Assembly (NCBI RefSeq): GCF_000427445.1
Contig: NZ_KE386496.1
Location: forward strand, 992,001-1,056,000
Direction: 5' to 3'
DNA length: 64,000 bases
Source: Methylocapsa acidiphila B2
Lineage (GTDB): Bacteria; Pseudomonadota; Alphaproteobacteria; Rhizobiales; Beijerinckiaceae
Shown: positions 39,115-48,080 of the stretch, piece after piece
How positions within the stretch are numbered: position 1 is the first letter of the stretch
Layout: each line of letters begins with the position of its first letter
Translations under genes and position numbers: made by a program
Notes under the pieces: generated by a model
Seen by the model: only the letters and a program-made list of their open reading frames with translations
The model's database searches: none
What the model was told of the DNA's origin: nothing

Positions 39115-39433
39115 ATTGCGCATCTCCTCTTAGCGTTTCGCGCGAGCTTCAACAGAGTCATCGTCTACGTTCTGCCGCCTCTCGTCCATGATCGGATGGT
39201 AGTGCGCCAACGATGGCTTGACTCGCCGCTCGGCTGAGAGATGCGCCGCATCGCGGCCTCATCGCCACGCTCAATCCCCATTTCTATTTCGCAAGGCGTC
39301 GCGCGCCCTTTGCGGCCCCGCCTGCATCAAAAGGGTCATTCGATGTTGCTTTCCCGGTCGCTCGGCGGCGCGCTTGCGCTCGCCCCGATTTGCGTTGGCT
39401 CGCGCCAGCTCTCTTCTGCAAGAGGAGGGTCTT
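39115..39433 (+). other. Intergenic region upstream of the ECF sigma gene
   Basis: A 319-bp gap. It ends with a strong ribosome binding site (GAGGAGGG) for the sigma factor. I see no anti-sigma gene, no recognised ECF promoter signature, and no small ORF with a start signal. Confidence 0.4.
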
Positions 39434-39997
39434 ATGGATGCCCGTGACGCCGCCCTCAAGAGCCTCTACAAAGCTCACGCGCATGAATTGCATGGATTCG
39501 CCCGCCGCCGCGTGGGGCGGCAGGAGGCGGAAGACGTCGTGCAAGACGCTTATCTGCATCTCCTACAGCGCGGCATGATCGCCGGCCTCGAGCATCCACG
39601 CGCCTATCTCTTCCGCATCGCGGCGAATCTTGCGGTCGACGCGGCGCGCAAGACGAAGACGCGATCCCGCTACGCGGAAGACGAAATCGAGTTTCTCGGC
39701 CTCGTCGCGAATTCGGCGAGTCCGGAGGCGACTGTCGAAGGCGCCATGGAGCTTCGCCTATTTCATGCCTCTCTCTCTGAGCTGCCGCCGCTTTGCCGCA
39801 CGGCCTTTCTTCTGAACCGCGTCGATGAATTGACGCATGCCGAGATCGCCAAGCGGCTCGGCGTGTCGGTCCGCACGATCGACCGCCACATGGCCAAGGC
39901 GGTCGCCCATTTGCGGCGGCGCCTGCATCGCTTCGCGGAGGAGGCAAGCAGAGGGAAAGCCGATCCGGCGCGGATCTCAATCGGACAAAGCGCGTAA
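39434..39997 (+). CDS. ECF RNA polymerase sigma factor, FecI-like
   Basis: A 187-residue sigma-70 family protein. Region 2 includes ELHGFARRRVGRQEAEDVVQDAYLHLLQR and AYLFRIAANLAVDAAR; region 4 has LPPLCRTAFLLNRVDELTHAEIAKRLGVSVRTIDRHMAKAV (in parts), close to FecI-type sigma factors. GAGGAGGG ahead of the ATG sets the start. FecI-type factors normally sit beside fecR and a TonB receptor; neither is present. Its 3' end overlaps the convergent GH3 gene by 21 bp. The nearest upstream gene is the Cys/His membrane protein, a possible target or regulator. Confidence 0.88.
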   Translation: MDARDAALKSLYKAHAHELHGFARRRVGRQEAEDVVQDAYLHLLQRGMIAGLEHPRAYLFRIAANLAVDAARKTKTRSRYAEDEIEFLGLVANSASPEATVEGAMELRLFHASLSELPPLCRTAFLLNRVDELTHAEIAKRLGVSVRTIDRHMAKAVAHLRRRLHRFAEEASRGKADPARISIGQSA

Positions 39998-42115
39998 GGT
40001 CACACAAGCCAAATGCGCGGGATCGGCGCTCGGCCCGACGAAGAAGCGAAATTCGCCGGGCTCGAAGCGAGGCGCGAGGTCCGCGCCGAGAAAACATAGC
40101 GACCGGGCGGGAAGCGGAAATCGCAGGATTCCGCTTTCCCCCGGCGCGAGCGCGATCTTCGCCACGCCCTTCAGCTCCAGAAGCGGCCGCGCCACGCTCG
40201 CGATCGGATCGCGCACAAACAGAAACAGAGTCTCCTCGCCAGCAAATGGCCCAAGATTCGAGACTTCGGCTGCGATCGAGATTTCGTCGTCCGGCCTGAA
40301 GCATTCAGGCTCCGCGTGCAGGCTCGCCACGATGAAGCAGCTATAGGACAGGCCGTGGCCGAACGGAAAAAGCGGCTCGGTCGGCATGTCGATATATTTG
40401 CTGGCATAGGGCGCGCCCGAGTCCGCCGGACGGCCAGTCTGACGAACTGAAAAATTGATGGGGATCTGACCGACGTCGTGCGGCCAAGTGACGGGCAACC
40501 GGCCAACCGGATTGAAGGCGCCGGTAAGGACATCGACGATCGCATGTCCTGCCTCAGAGCCGAGGAACCAAGTCGCGAGCGTCGCCTGAGCCTTCTCGAC
40601 GAGATCAGGAAGGATCAGCGGACGGCCCGATCCGATGATCGCGACGACCGGCCTGTCCAGCGCCAAAACCGCGCGCGCCAAATCGTTCTGAATGCCGGGG
40701 AGCCCCGGTTTCGCCCGCGACGCCGCCTCGCCGCTCATGTGGGCGCTTTCGCCGAGACAGAGCAGCACCACATCTGCATCGCGACAGAAACGCAGGGCGG
40801 CCGCCACGCCGGATGCATCGCGGTCATCGATCCCTACGGCGGGTTCATAGAGGATCTCGGCCTCGGGCAGAGCCTCCGTCAAAGCCTGACGGATCGTGAC
40901 GCAATCGCCCGCCTGTCCGGCGCCCGGCCAGGGGCCGAGCATTTCCGCGGCCGCGTCCGCCAAAGGCCCGATGAGCGCGATTTTGCGAAGATCCCGGGCA
41001 AGCGGCAACACGCCGTCATTGGCGAGGAGCACGATCGCCCGTCGGGCGACGTCGCGCGCGAGATCGCGCCGAAGTCCCCTCCTCGATGCGACAAGCGCGT
41101 TTTGCGATCCGCGCCGATAGGGATCTTCGAAAAGTCCCAGGCGCTCTTTCAAGGCGAGCACGCGCCCGACCGCAAGGTCGATCTGGTCCATCCCGACGAG
41201 ACCGCGCGAGAGAGCGGCCGGCAGGCCGCAAAGATAAGCGCCGCTCATCATGTCAATGTCGACGCCCGCCGTAAGCGCAAGGCTCGCCGCTTCGGCGAGA
41301 TCCACCGCGACGCCCTGCGTCATAAGTTCCGCGATCGCGTTGTAGTCGCTGATCACGACGCCTTCAAAGCCGCTTTCCTGGCGCAGCCAGTCACGCAGCA
41401 AGTCGACATGAGCGGTCATAGGAACGCCGTTGACGTCGTTGAAGCCGGGCATGACGGCGGCGCAACCGGCGGCGACGGCGGCCGCGAAGGGCGGCAGATA
41501 GACCTCGCGGAGGAGCCGCTCCGAGACGTCGACCGGGGCGTAGTCGCGTCCGGCCAGAACCGCGCCATAGGCGCAAAAATGCTTGGCTGTCGCGGCGATC
41601 GCGTCCACGGCGGCGAGATCCGAACTTTGAAAGCCACGCACCTTGGCTTCGGCGAAACGGGCCGCGACCCATGGATCTTCGCCAGGCGATTCGGCGATGC
41701 GCCCCCAGCGCGGATCGCGCGCAACGTCCAGCATAGGCGCGAAGGTCATGTTGACCCCATCGCACGCCGCCTCCTCAGCTGCGACCCGCGCGGTGCGCTC
41801 CCACAACAGCGGAGCAAAGGTCGCCGCCTCAGCGAGCGGGATCGGGAAAATGGTCTTGTGCCCGTGCAGAACGTCGAAGCCGATCAAAAGCGGAATCCCG
41901 AGGCGGCTCTCCTCTAGGGCCAAGCGCTGCATCGCCCGCGTTCTCTCGCCGCCCCAAATGTTGAGGAGACCCCCAGCGCGCCCGGCGCGGATGCTTTCAG
42001 CAATGCCCTGCGCCGAGGTCGGACCGGTCACGGCGAATTCTGCCGCGGACATGCTGAGCTGCCCGAGCTTTTCCTCGAGCGTCATTTCGGCGAGGAGCCT
42101 ATCGATCCGACCCAT
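39977..42115 (-). CDS. GH3 beta-glucosidase, BglX-like
   Basis: A glycoside hydrolase family 3 enzyme of about 712 residues. The start at 42115 gives MGRIDRLLAEMTLEEKLGQL with AAGGGG upstream; ATG at 42136 is also possible. In order: a TIM-barrel with KHFCAYGA and the nucleophile Asp in VVISDYNA, the alpha/beta sandwich domain, and a C-terminal fibronectin-like domain preceded by PFGHGLSY. No strong signal peptide is seen. It removes terminal beta-glucose. Given the GH144-like gene nearby, beta-1,2-gluco-oligosaccharides (sophorose type) are plausible substrates, but this is inferred. Confidence 0.92.
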   Translation of the reverse strand: MGRIDRLLAEMTLEEKLGQLSMSAAEFAVTGPTSAQGIAESIRAGRAGGLLNIWGGERTRAMQRLALEESRLGIPLLIGFDVLHGHKTIFPIPLAEAATFAPLLWERTARVAAEEAACDGVNMTFAPMLDVARDPRWGRIAESPGEDPWVAARFAEAKVRGFQSSDLAAVDAIAATAKHFCAYGAVLAGRDYAPVDVSERLLREVYLPPFAAAVAAGCAAVMPGFNDVNGVPMTAHVDLLRDWLRQESGFEGVVISDYNAIAELMTQGVAVDLAEAASLALTAGVDIDMMSGAYLCGLPAALSRGLVGMDQIDLAVGRVLALKERLGLFEDPYRRGSQNALVASRRGLRRDLARDVARRAIVLLANDGVLPLARDLRKIALIGPLADAAAEMLGPWPGAGQAGDCVTIRQALTEALPEAEILYEPAVGIDDRDASGVAAALRFCRDADVVLLCLGESAHMSGEAASRAKPGLPGIQNDLARAVLALDRPVVAIIGSGRPLILPDLVEKAQATLATWFLGSEAGHAIVDVLTGAFNPVGRLPVTWPHDVGQIPINFSVRQTGRPADSGAPYASKYIDMPTEPLFPFGHGLSYSCFIVASLHAEPECFRPDDEISIAAEVSNLGPFAGEETLFLFVRDPIASVARPLLELKGVAKIALAPGESGILRFPLPARSLCFLGADLAPRFEPGEFRFFVGPSADPAHLACVTLRALSD

Positions 42116-42419
42116 GTTCACACGCCCCTTCGCCATGCACGCCCCGCCGCCGACGTTCAATCGGCGTTGCTCAACGCTTCCCTTCGCAACCGCGTCAAAG
42201 CCGCTGATAGCGTCGCGGAGTTCTTGAATTTTATCGCGGCGAGCCCGTTTCTGACGCCTTAAGACGTCGGCGACGCCGCTCTAGCCGGCGGTTTCCCCTG
42301 ATCAAAGGATCCGCTTGCTTTCAAAGAGATGCGGAGCACGCGCTCGTCGAAAAATCCGATCAACTTTTTCCTCATCCGGCCCTAGGATCGCAGATCTGGA
42401 CCTCAAACCGAGCGCGATC

Positions 42420-44231
42420 GTGGAACAAGCCATCGAAGTTTCAGAATCAGTCGCGAAATGGCCGGCGCCTGTCGAGGAGCTCGCCCATCAGATCCGCATC
42501 ATGGGCAAGGCCTTTATGGCCTCCGCGAATCGCAACGCGCTGGTCGCGCTCGGCGTCGCCCTCTGCGTGGTCGTCGGCGCGACGGCTTATGGCCAAATCA
42601 AACTGAACGCCTGGAACGGGCCGTTTTATGATTCGCTTTCGCACAAGAATTTCGCGAGTTTTCTGTACCAGCTCGTCGTGTTCGCCGGGATCGCCGGCGG
42701 CCTACTGATCTTGAACGTCGCGCAGACCTGGCTAAACCAGACGACCAAGATGAAACTGCGCGAGGGGCTCACGGCGGATCTCGTCGATCAATGGCTCGAG
42801 CCGAACCGCGCTTTTCGTCTCGCCGGCTCTGGTGAGATCGGGGTGAATCCCGACCAACGCATTCACGAGGACGTCCGTCACCTGACCGAGTTATCGACAG
42901 ACCTCGGCATCGGCCTGCTCCAAGCGACCCTGCTTCTCGCGAGCTTCATCGGAGTTTTATGGATTTTGTCGCGAGGCATTATCCTGAATATCGACGGATT
43001 GCATTTCGCCATCCCGGGCTACATGGTTTGGTGCGCGCTCCTTTACGCCGGCACCGCGTCCTGGCTGAGCTGGCTCGTCGGCCGTCCGCTCGTTCGCCTC
43101 AACGCCGAGCGCTACGCCCGCGAGGCCGATCTCCGCGTCGCGCTCGTTCGCGTCAACGAGCACGCCAACGGCATCGCGATCCACGCCGGCGAGAGCGACG
43201 AAAAGGCCCATTTGCACGGAGAGCTCGACAAAGTCGTCGCGATGATGCGGCGCCTCGTCAGCGCCGCGACCCGGCTCGCCTGGGTCACCGCCGGCTATGG
43301 CTGGTTCGCCATTATCGCGCCCTTCATCGTCGCGTCGCCGGGGTTTTTCAGCGGCGATCTTTCCCTCGGCGGGCTGATGGTCGCCGTCGGCGCGTTCAAT
43401 CAGGTTCAGCAGGCCCTGCGCTGGTTCATCGACAATTTCAGCACCATCGCCGATTGGCGCGCTACGCTGCTCCGGGTCGCAAGCTTTCGCCAGGCGCTGG
43501 TCGAAATGGACAAGCTCGGCCACAAGACCGGACAGATCGAACGGCTCGAAGCAAGCGACGGCAAGCTCACCTTCGACAATCTCGGCGTCGCCGCGCCGGC
43601 CGGCTGCACCGCGCTGAGCGAGACCCACATCTCGATCGCGCCGGGGGAGCGCGTCTTGATCGTCGGCGCGCCGAAAGTCGGCAAGACCAATCTATTCCGC
43701 GCCATCGCGGGCCTTTGGCCGTGGGGATGCGGCCGCATTTTGCTGCCGCCGCGCGAAAGCATGTTCTTCATGTCTCAGCCGCCTTACATTCCACCAGGCT
43801 CCTTGCGCGAGGTGCTCTCGTTCCCTTCGCCCGCGGCCGCCTTCACGGATCGCGATCTCACCGGCGCGCTCGACCGCATGAAGTTGTCCCACTTGGCGCC
43901 GGAGCTCGACCGCGTGGCGGCATGGGAAAACGACCTCAGCCCTGACGAGCTACAAAATATCGCCTTCTCGCGCTTGCTGCTGCATAAGCCAAGCTGGGTC
44001 TTGATCGACGACGCCATCGGCAGGCTGGACGCCGCGAGCCGCGCGATCGTCATCGACATCTTCCAGCGGGAGCTCGCCTCGGCGACGGTCGTCAGCATTG
44101 GCCGACAGGACGCGCCGGACGGGTTCTACACGCGGGTTCTGCATCTACGAAAAGATCCGGAAGGGTTGCGGCTGTCGCCCTGCGCCAGAAGCCAAGTCCA
44201 CGTGAGGCCGATCGAGCAAAAGGCCGCCTGA
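42420..44231 (+). CDS. SbmA/YddA-type ABC permease-ATPase with degenerate ATPase motifs
   Basis: A fused protein of about 603 residues: five to six membrane helices (ABC_membrane_2, SbmA_BacA-like) then a nucleotide-binding domain. Walker A is GAPKVGKT at 416-423 and a Gln is kept in FMSQPPYIP. Other motifs are altered: the signature LSGGQ place reads LSPDE at 506-510, Walker B ends Asp530-Asp531 where Glu is expected, and the switch His is replaced in SIGRQD. The start is uncertain: GTG at 42420 is used, with a TTG at 42315 in frame and no clear ribosome binding site. It precedes the GH144-like gene by 41 bp and may be its operon partner. Confidence 0.82.
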   Translation: MEQAIEVSESVAKWPAPVEELAHQIRIMGKAFMASANRNALVALGVALCVVVGATAYGQIKLNAWNGPFYDSLSHKNFASFLYQLVVFAGIAGGLLILNVAQTWLNQTTKMKLREGLTADLVDQWLEPNRAFRLAGSGEIGVNPDQRIHEDVRHLTELSTDLGIGLLQATLLLASFIGVLWILSRGIILNIDGLHFAIPGYMVWCALLYAGTASWLSWLVGRPLVRLNAERYAREADLRVALVRVNEHANGIAIHAGESDEKAHLHGELDKVVAMMRRLVSAATRLAWVTAGYGWFAIIAPFIVASPGFFSGDLSLGGLMVAVGAFNQVQQALRWFIDNFSTIADWRATLLRVASFRQALVEMDKLGHKTGQIERLEASDGKLTFDNLGVAAPAGCTALSETHISIAPGERVLIVGAPKVGKTNLFRAIAGLWPWGCGRILLPPRESMFFMSQPPYIPPGSLREVLSFPSPAAAFTDRDLTGALDRMKLSHLAPELDRVAAWENDLSPDELQNIAFSRLLLHKPSWVLIDDAIGRLDAASRAIVIDIFQRELASATVVSIGRQDAPDGFYTRVLHLRKDPEGLRLSPCARSQVHVRPIEQKAA

Positions 44232-44272
44232 TCTTCATCAGGAGCGTTTCAACATCGAATAGTCTCGAGCAG

Positions 44273-45553
44273 ATGTCTCCATCCAATAAACATCAGACAA
44301 TCGGCAAGCCGCATGCGCGGTCGTCCGACGAGGCCCTGCTGGATCTGGTCCAACGGCAGACATTCCGCTTTTTTTGGGAGGGCGCGCATCCGACAAGCGG
44401 CCTTGCGCGCGACCGCACCGGGATAGAGGACGACCCCAGCGACGATCTCGTCGCCGTCGGCGGCTCGGGATTCGGCGTCATGGCCATCATCGTCGCCTCC
44501 GCCCGCCGATGGATCGCCCGCACCGAGGCGGTCGAGCGGCTCGGCGCCACGCTCGACTTTCTCGCCGGCGCCCGCTGCTATCACGGGCTATTCCCGCATT
44601 ACATGAATGGACGCTCGGGGGAGACCGTCGCCTTCGGCCGTAAGGACGACGGCGGCGACATCGTCGAGACGGCGTTTTTGCTACAGGGACTCTTGTGCGC
44701 GCGGCAATATTTCGACGGCCGCGACCCCAAGGAGAGAAGCCTGCGCGACCGCATCACCTGGCTCTGGCGCGACGCGGAATGGAGCTGGCACGCCCATAAT
44801 GGCCGCAATGCGCTGACTTGGCATTGGAGCCCCAATCACGGCTGGAGCCTCGACGCCGACGTCAGAGGCTGGAACGAATGCCTGATCACCTATATTCTCG
44901 CCGCCGCCTCCCCCACTTTCGCGATCGATCCAGCCGTCTATCACAATGGTTGGGCTCAGAGCCGGCGATTCATCAACGGACGACGCTTCTACGACATCGA
45001 CCTGCCCCTCGGCCCAGATTTCGGCGGTCCGCTCTTTTTCTGTCATTATTCCTTTTGCGGCCTCGACCCGCGCGGGCTGACCGACGCCTACGCCTCTTAT
45101 CTCGAGCAGAACGTTCAGCACACCCTGATCAATTACGAGCATTGCGTCCGCAATCCGAAGCGCCACAAAGGCTATGGCCCCGACGCCTGGGGCCTGACCG
45201 CGAGCGACGACCCGACCGGCTATGTCGCCCACGCGCCAGACAATGACACCGGCGTCATCGCGCCGACCGCGGCGCTATCGAGCTTTCCCTATGCGCCGCC
45301 GCAAGCCATGCGCGCCCTGCGTCATTTTTACGATGTTCTCGGCGACCGAATTTGGGGGCGTTTCGGCTTCGTCGACGCTTTCAGCGAAGGCCAGGACTGG
45401 TACGCCAAATCCTATCTCGCGATCGATCAGGGACCGATCGTTGCCATGATCGAAAATTATCGATCAGGCCTCCTTTGGCGGTTGTTCATGGCCGACCCTG
45501 ACGTGCAAACCGGATTGAAACGGCTGGGATTCGAAAGCCCGCATATGAGCTAG
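44273..45553 (+). CDS. PF10091 glucoamylase-like protein, GH144 type
   Basis: A 426-residue alpha/alpha-barrel protein. The opening DLVQRQTFRFFWEGAHPTSGL and the later RDRTGIEDDPS, GSGFGVMAI, GWNECLITYILAAASP, and FCHYSFCGLDPRG patterns match the PF10091 family (glucoamylase-like). Characterised members of this group form GH144, endo-beta-1,2-glucanases; a related domain sits inside NdvB cyclic glucan synthases. No signal peptide, so it may be cytoplasmic. It is followed 7 bp later by the GH15 gene. The family is clear; endo-beta-1,2-glucanase activity is likely but not proven. Confidence 0.82.
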   Translation: MSPSNKHQTIGKPHARSSDEALLDLVQRQTFRFFWEGAHPTSGLARDRTGIEDDPSDDLVAVGGSGFGVMAIIVASARRWIARTEAVERLGATLDFLAGARCYHGLFPHYMNGRSGETVAFGRKDDGGDIVETAFLLQGLLCARQYFDGRDPKERSLRDRITWLWRDAEWSWHAHNGRNALTWHWSPNHGWSLDADVRGWNECLITYILAAASPTFAIDPAVYHNGWAQSRRFINGRRFYDIDLPLGPDFGGPLFFCHYSFCGLDPRGLTDAYASYLEQNVQHTLINYEHCVRNPKRHKGYGPDAWGLTASDDPTGYVAHAPDNDTGVIAPTAALSSFPYAPPQAMRALRHFYDVLGDRIWGRFGFVDAFSEGQDWYAKSYLAIDQGPIVAMIENYRSGLLWRLFMADPDVQTGLKRLGFESPHMS

Positions 45554-45560
45554 GCCCGCT

Positions 45561-47066
45561 ATGTCCCCAATTGGATCGCCGACCTCCGCTCGCCCCCTTT
45601 CGGAGACGTGGCTCGCGCGACAATATTCCTTCTCTGCTGCGGCTTTGTTGCGCAGCATTTCGGCGACTGAGCTCATCAAGACGCGGCCTGGCTTCGGCCA
45701 GACCATCCGGCCGGCCAAAGGGTCGGTGCTCGCCTCGCCAATCCTGGCCTCCTATGATCCGGATCCCGACTATTTCTTTCATTGGATGCGCGATTCGGCG
45801 ATCGTGATCGATGCGCTGCGCCGCCTGATCGTCGCCGGGACGGTCGGGCGGGAAGGCCTGGACCATTTCAAGGATTTTCTCGCTTTCAGCCTGAGCCTTT
45901 GCGACCTCAACGGACAAAAGTTCTTGAGCGAGGCCGGCGATTTCAGGCGAAATGTCGAGCCCTTCTTTCTGCAATATGTAAGGCCTGAAGCTGAACTCGC
46001 TAAAATCATTGGCGATCACGCTTTGGCCGAGCCCCGCTTCAATCCCGATGGGACGCTCGACATCATCAAATGGTCACGCCCGCAACATGACGGACCGGCC
46101 TTGCGCGCGCTGACGGCCATGCGCTTTTGTTCGCTTGAGCTCGACGCCGCAACCCGCGCGGCCGCGCGGGCGCTTATCACGCGCGATGTCGCTTTCTGCA
46201 TCCAGCATTGGCGCGATCCGAGCTACGATATTTGGGAAGAGGAACTCGGGCGGCATTATTACACGCGCCTCGTGCAATATGCGGCCCTCGCCGATGGGGC
46301 GCGCTGGCTCGAGGACGAAGGCGAGTCTGGAATCTCGCGCGCTTGCCGCGCGGCCTCAGAAGAGATCGAACGAAGCCTCGACCAGCATTGGAGCGATTCT
46401 TCCGGCTATTACCGCAGCCGCCTTGCGCCGGCGATCGAGGAATCGAGCAAGGATCTGGACTTTGCGACCATATTGGGCGTGATCCACGCCGACCGGCCTG
46501 AGGGACCACATAGCGTGCTCGACCCCAAAGCTCTTGCGACCCTGGCCAAGCTCGAAAGCTTGTTCGAGACCACTTACCCGATCAACCGGCTGGAACCGGC
46601 CCGCCGCGCGCCGGCAATGGGGCGCTATGCGGGCGACCGCTATTACAGCGGCGGCGCTTATTATTTTTCGACCCTCGGCGCCGCCCAATTCTATTTTTCG
46701 CTCAGCGCCGCCATTGCCACAGGCGCTTCGATAGGATCCAACCCCGACGATCAGGAGTTTCTGCATCAACTTGGCTTTCATGTAATGAAAGATTCAGCCG
46801 CGGCTACCGAATCTTCGGCGCCGAATCGCCGGGCCGAATTAGGCGAGGCGCTGTTCCATAGGGGAGACCTGTTCATGGCGACGGTCGAGGCCTATGCGCC
46901 GACTTCCGGAGAACTCGCGGAGCAATTCGATCAGGCGACGGGCGCGCCGGCCTCCGCCAAGGATCTGGCCTGGAGCCACGCGGCCTTCATCACCGCTTTC
47001 GCGAGCCGCGCGGCCGCCTTGCGCGCGAAAAAATCTGGCCCTCTCGCCGTAGGCGCCCTACGTTGA
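45561..47066 (+). CDS. GH15 glucoamylase-like glycoside hydrolase
   Basis: A 501-residue GH15 enzyme. The substrate-binding YFFHWMRDSA, the general-acid motif DIWEEELG at about residues 223-230, and the catalytic-base region LAEQFDQATG followed by LAWSHAAFITAF are all in place. It probably releases glucose from alpha-1,4/1,6 oligosaccharides or related alpha-glucans. No signal peptide. It is translated closely after the GH144-like gene, and its stop overlaps the TTG start of the LysR gene. Confidence 0.88.
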   Translation: MSPIGSPTSARPLSETWLARQYSFSAAALLRSISATELIKTRPGFGQTIRPAKGSVLASPILASYDPDPDYFFHWMRDSAIVIDALRRLIVAGTVGREGLDHFKDFLAFSLSLCDLNGQKFLSEAGDFRRNVEPFFLQYVRPEAELAKIIGDHALAEPRFNPDGTLDIIKWSRPQHDGPALRALTAMRFCSLELDAATRAAARALITRDVAFCIQHWRDPSYDIWEEELGRHYYTRLVQYAALADGARWLEDEGESGISRACRAASEEIERSLDQHWSDSSGYYRSRLAPAIEESSKDLDFATILGVIHADRPEGPHSVLDPKALATLAKLESLFETTYPINRLEPARRAPAMGRYAGDRYYSGGAYYFSTLGAAQFYFSLSAAIATGASIGSNPDDQEFLHQLGFHVMKDSAAATESSAPNRRAELGEALFHRGDLFMATVEAYAPTSGELAEQFDQATGAPASAKDLAWSHAAFITAFASRAAALRAKKSGPLAVGALR

Positions 47067-47953
47067 TCGACAAGCTCGAATTTCTAATGGCGCTGGCGCG
47101 CGAGAAAAGCTTCAGCCGGGCGGCTGAGAGCTGCGGGGTGACGCAGCCGACTTTTTCGGCCGGGATCAAGCAGCTCGAAGACAGTCTCGGCGTGCTACTC
47201 GTCAATCGAAGCTCCCGCTTCCATGGCTTGACCGCCGAGGGCGAACGCGTGCTCGAATGGGCGAAACGCATCGTGAGCGACACGCGGGCGATGCGCCAGG
47301 ACGTGCGCGCGTCGAACGCCGCGCTTTCCGGGCATTTGCGGATCGCCGCCGTACCGACCGCGCTCGGGATGGTTGCCGAACTCACGACCCCATTGCGCGC
47401 GAAACATCCGGCCGTTCGCTTCACCATTCTCTCAGAATCTTCTCGTAAGATATTGAGTCTTTTGGATGATCTTGAGATCGATGCCGGACTCACCTATCTC
47501 GACAACGAGCCGCTGGGCCAGATCAGGACCGTCCCGCTCTATCATGAGCGCTATCGCTTGCTGACGACCGTGACGCGCCCGCTCGGCGACCGCGCGACCG
47601 TCACCTGGGCGGAGGTCGCGCGCATCCCTCTCTGCCTCCTCACCCCAGACATGCAGAATCGACGGATCATCGACCGGCTCTTGTCGAATCATTGCCCTGA
47701 GCCGCCGACGCCCATGCTCGAATCGAACTCCATGGTCGTGCTTTTCGCGCATGTTCGGACCGGCGAATGCGCCAGCATCGTGCCGGAAGCCTTCGCCGGC
47801 GTCCTCGATCTCGAAGGCCCTGTGCGCTCGATCCCCATCGTCGAGCCTCAGGAAGTGCATAAGATCGGGCTTGTTCTCCCGCGCCGCGAGCCGATGACTC
47901 CGCTTCTGCGCGCCTTCGTCGCCGAAGCCAATCGGATCGCCCTGCCAGATTGA
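47063..47953 (+). CDS. LysR-type regulator, probable FdsR
   Basis: A 296-residue LysR-family regulator. The N-terminal HTH reads LEFLMALAREKSFSRAAESCGVTQPTFSAGIKQLE (in parts), followed by a substrate-binding domain. The start is TTG, overlapping the GH15 stop (TTGA); no ATG with the HTH intact exists. It lies directly upstream of fdsG, in the same direction. LysR proteins at this place (FdsR in Cupriavidus) control fds operons in response to formate, so FdsR is the likely role. An inverted repeat just after its stop is a candidate binding site. Confidence 0.88.
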   Translation: MIDKLEFLMALAREKSFSRAAESCGVTQPTFSAGIKQLEDSLGVLLVNRSSRFHGLTAEGERVLEWAKRIVSDTRAMRQDVRASNAALSGHLRIAAVPTALGMVAELTTPLRAKHPAVRFTILSESSRKILSLLDDLEIDAGLTYLDNEPLGQIRTVPLYHERYRLLTTVTRPLGDRATVTWAEVARIPLCLLTPDMQNRRIIDRLLSNHCPEPPTPMLESNSMVVLFAHVRTGECASIVPEAFAGVLDLEGPVRSIPIVEPQEVHKIGLVLPRREPMTPLLRAFVAEANRIALPD

Positions 47954-47963
47954 CGAAGCGGAT

Positions 47964-47987
47964 CTATTGTGCGGCGCCGTTCAATAG
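47964..47987 (+). promoter_or_regulatory. Palindromic LysR-type operator upstream of fdsG
   Basis: CTATTG (47964-47969) and CAATAG (47982-47987) form perfect inverted arms separated by 12 bp. This fits a LysR-type box (T-N11-A with dyad symmetry). It lies 11 bp after the LysR stop and about 94 bp before the fdsG ATG, the usual place for activator binding. Confidence 0.65.
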
Positions 47988-48080
47988 AAAATGCCTATGA
48001 ACCAACCGGACTGCTTTATTGACCTAGGCTGCGCGACGCCGCACGCTCAAAATAGATCAATAACAAAAGGGCGGGAACGG

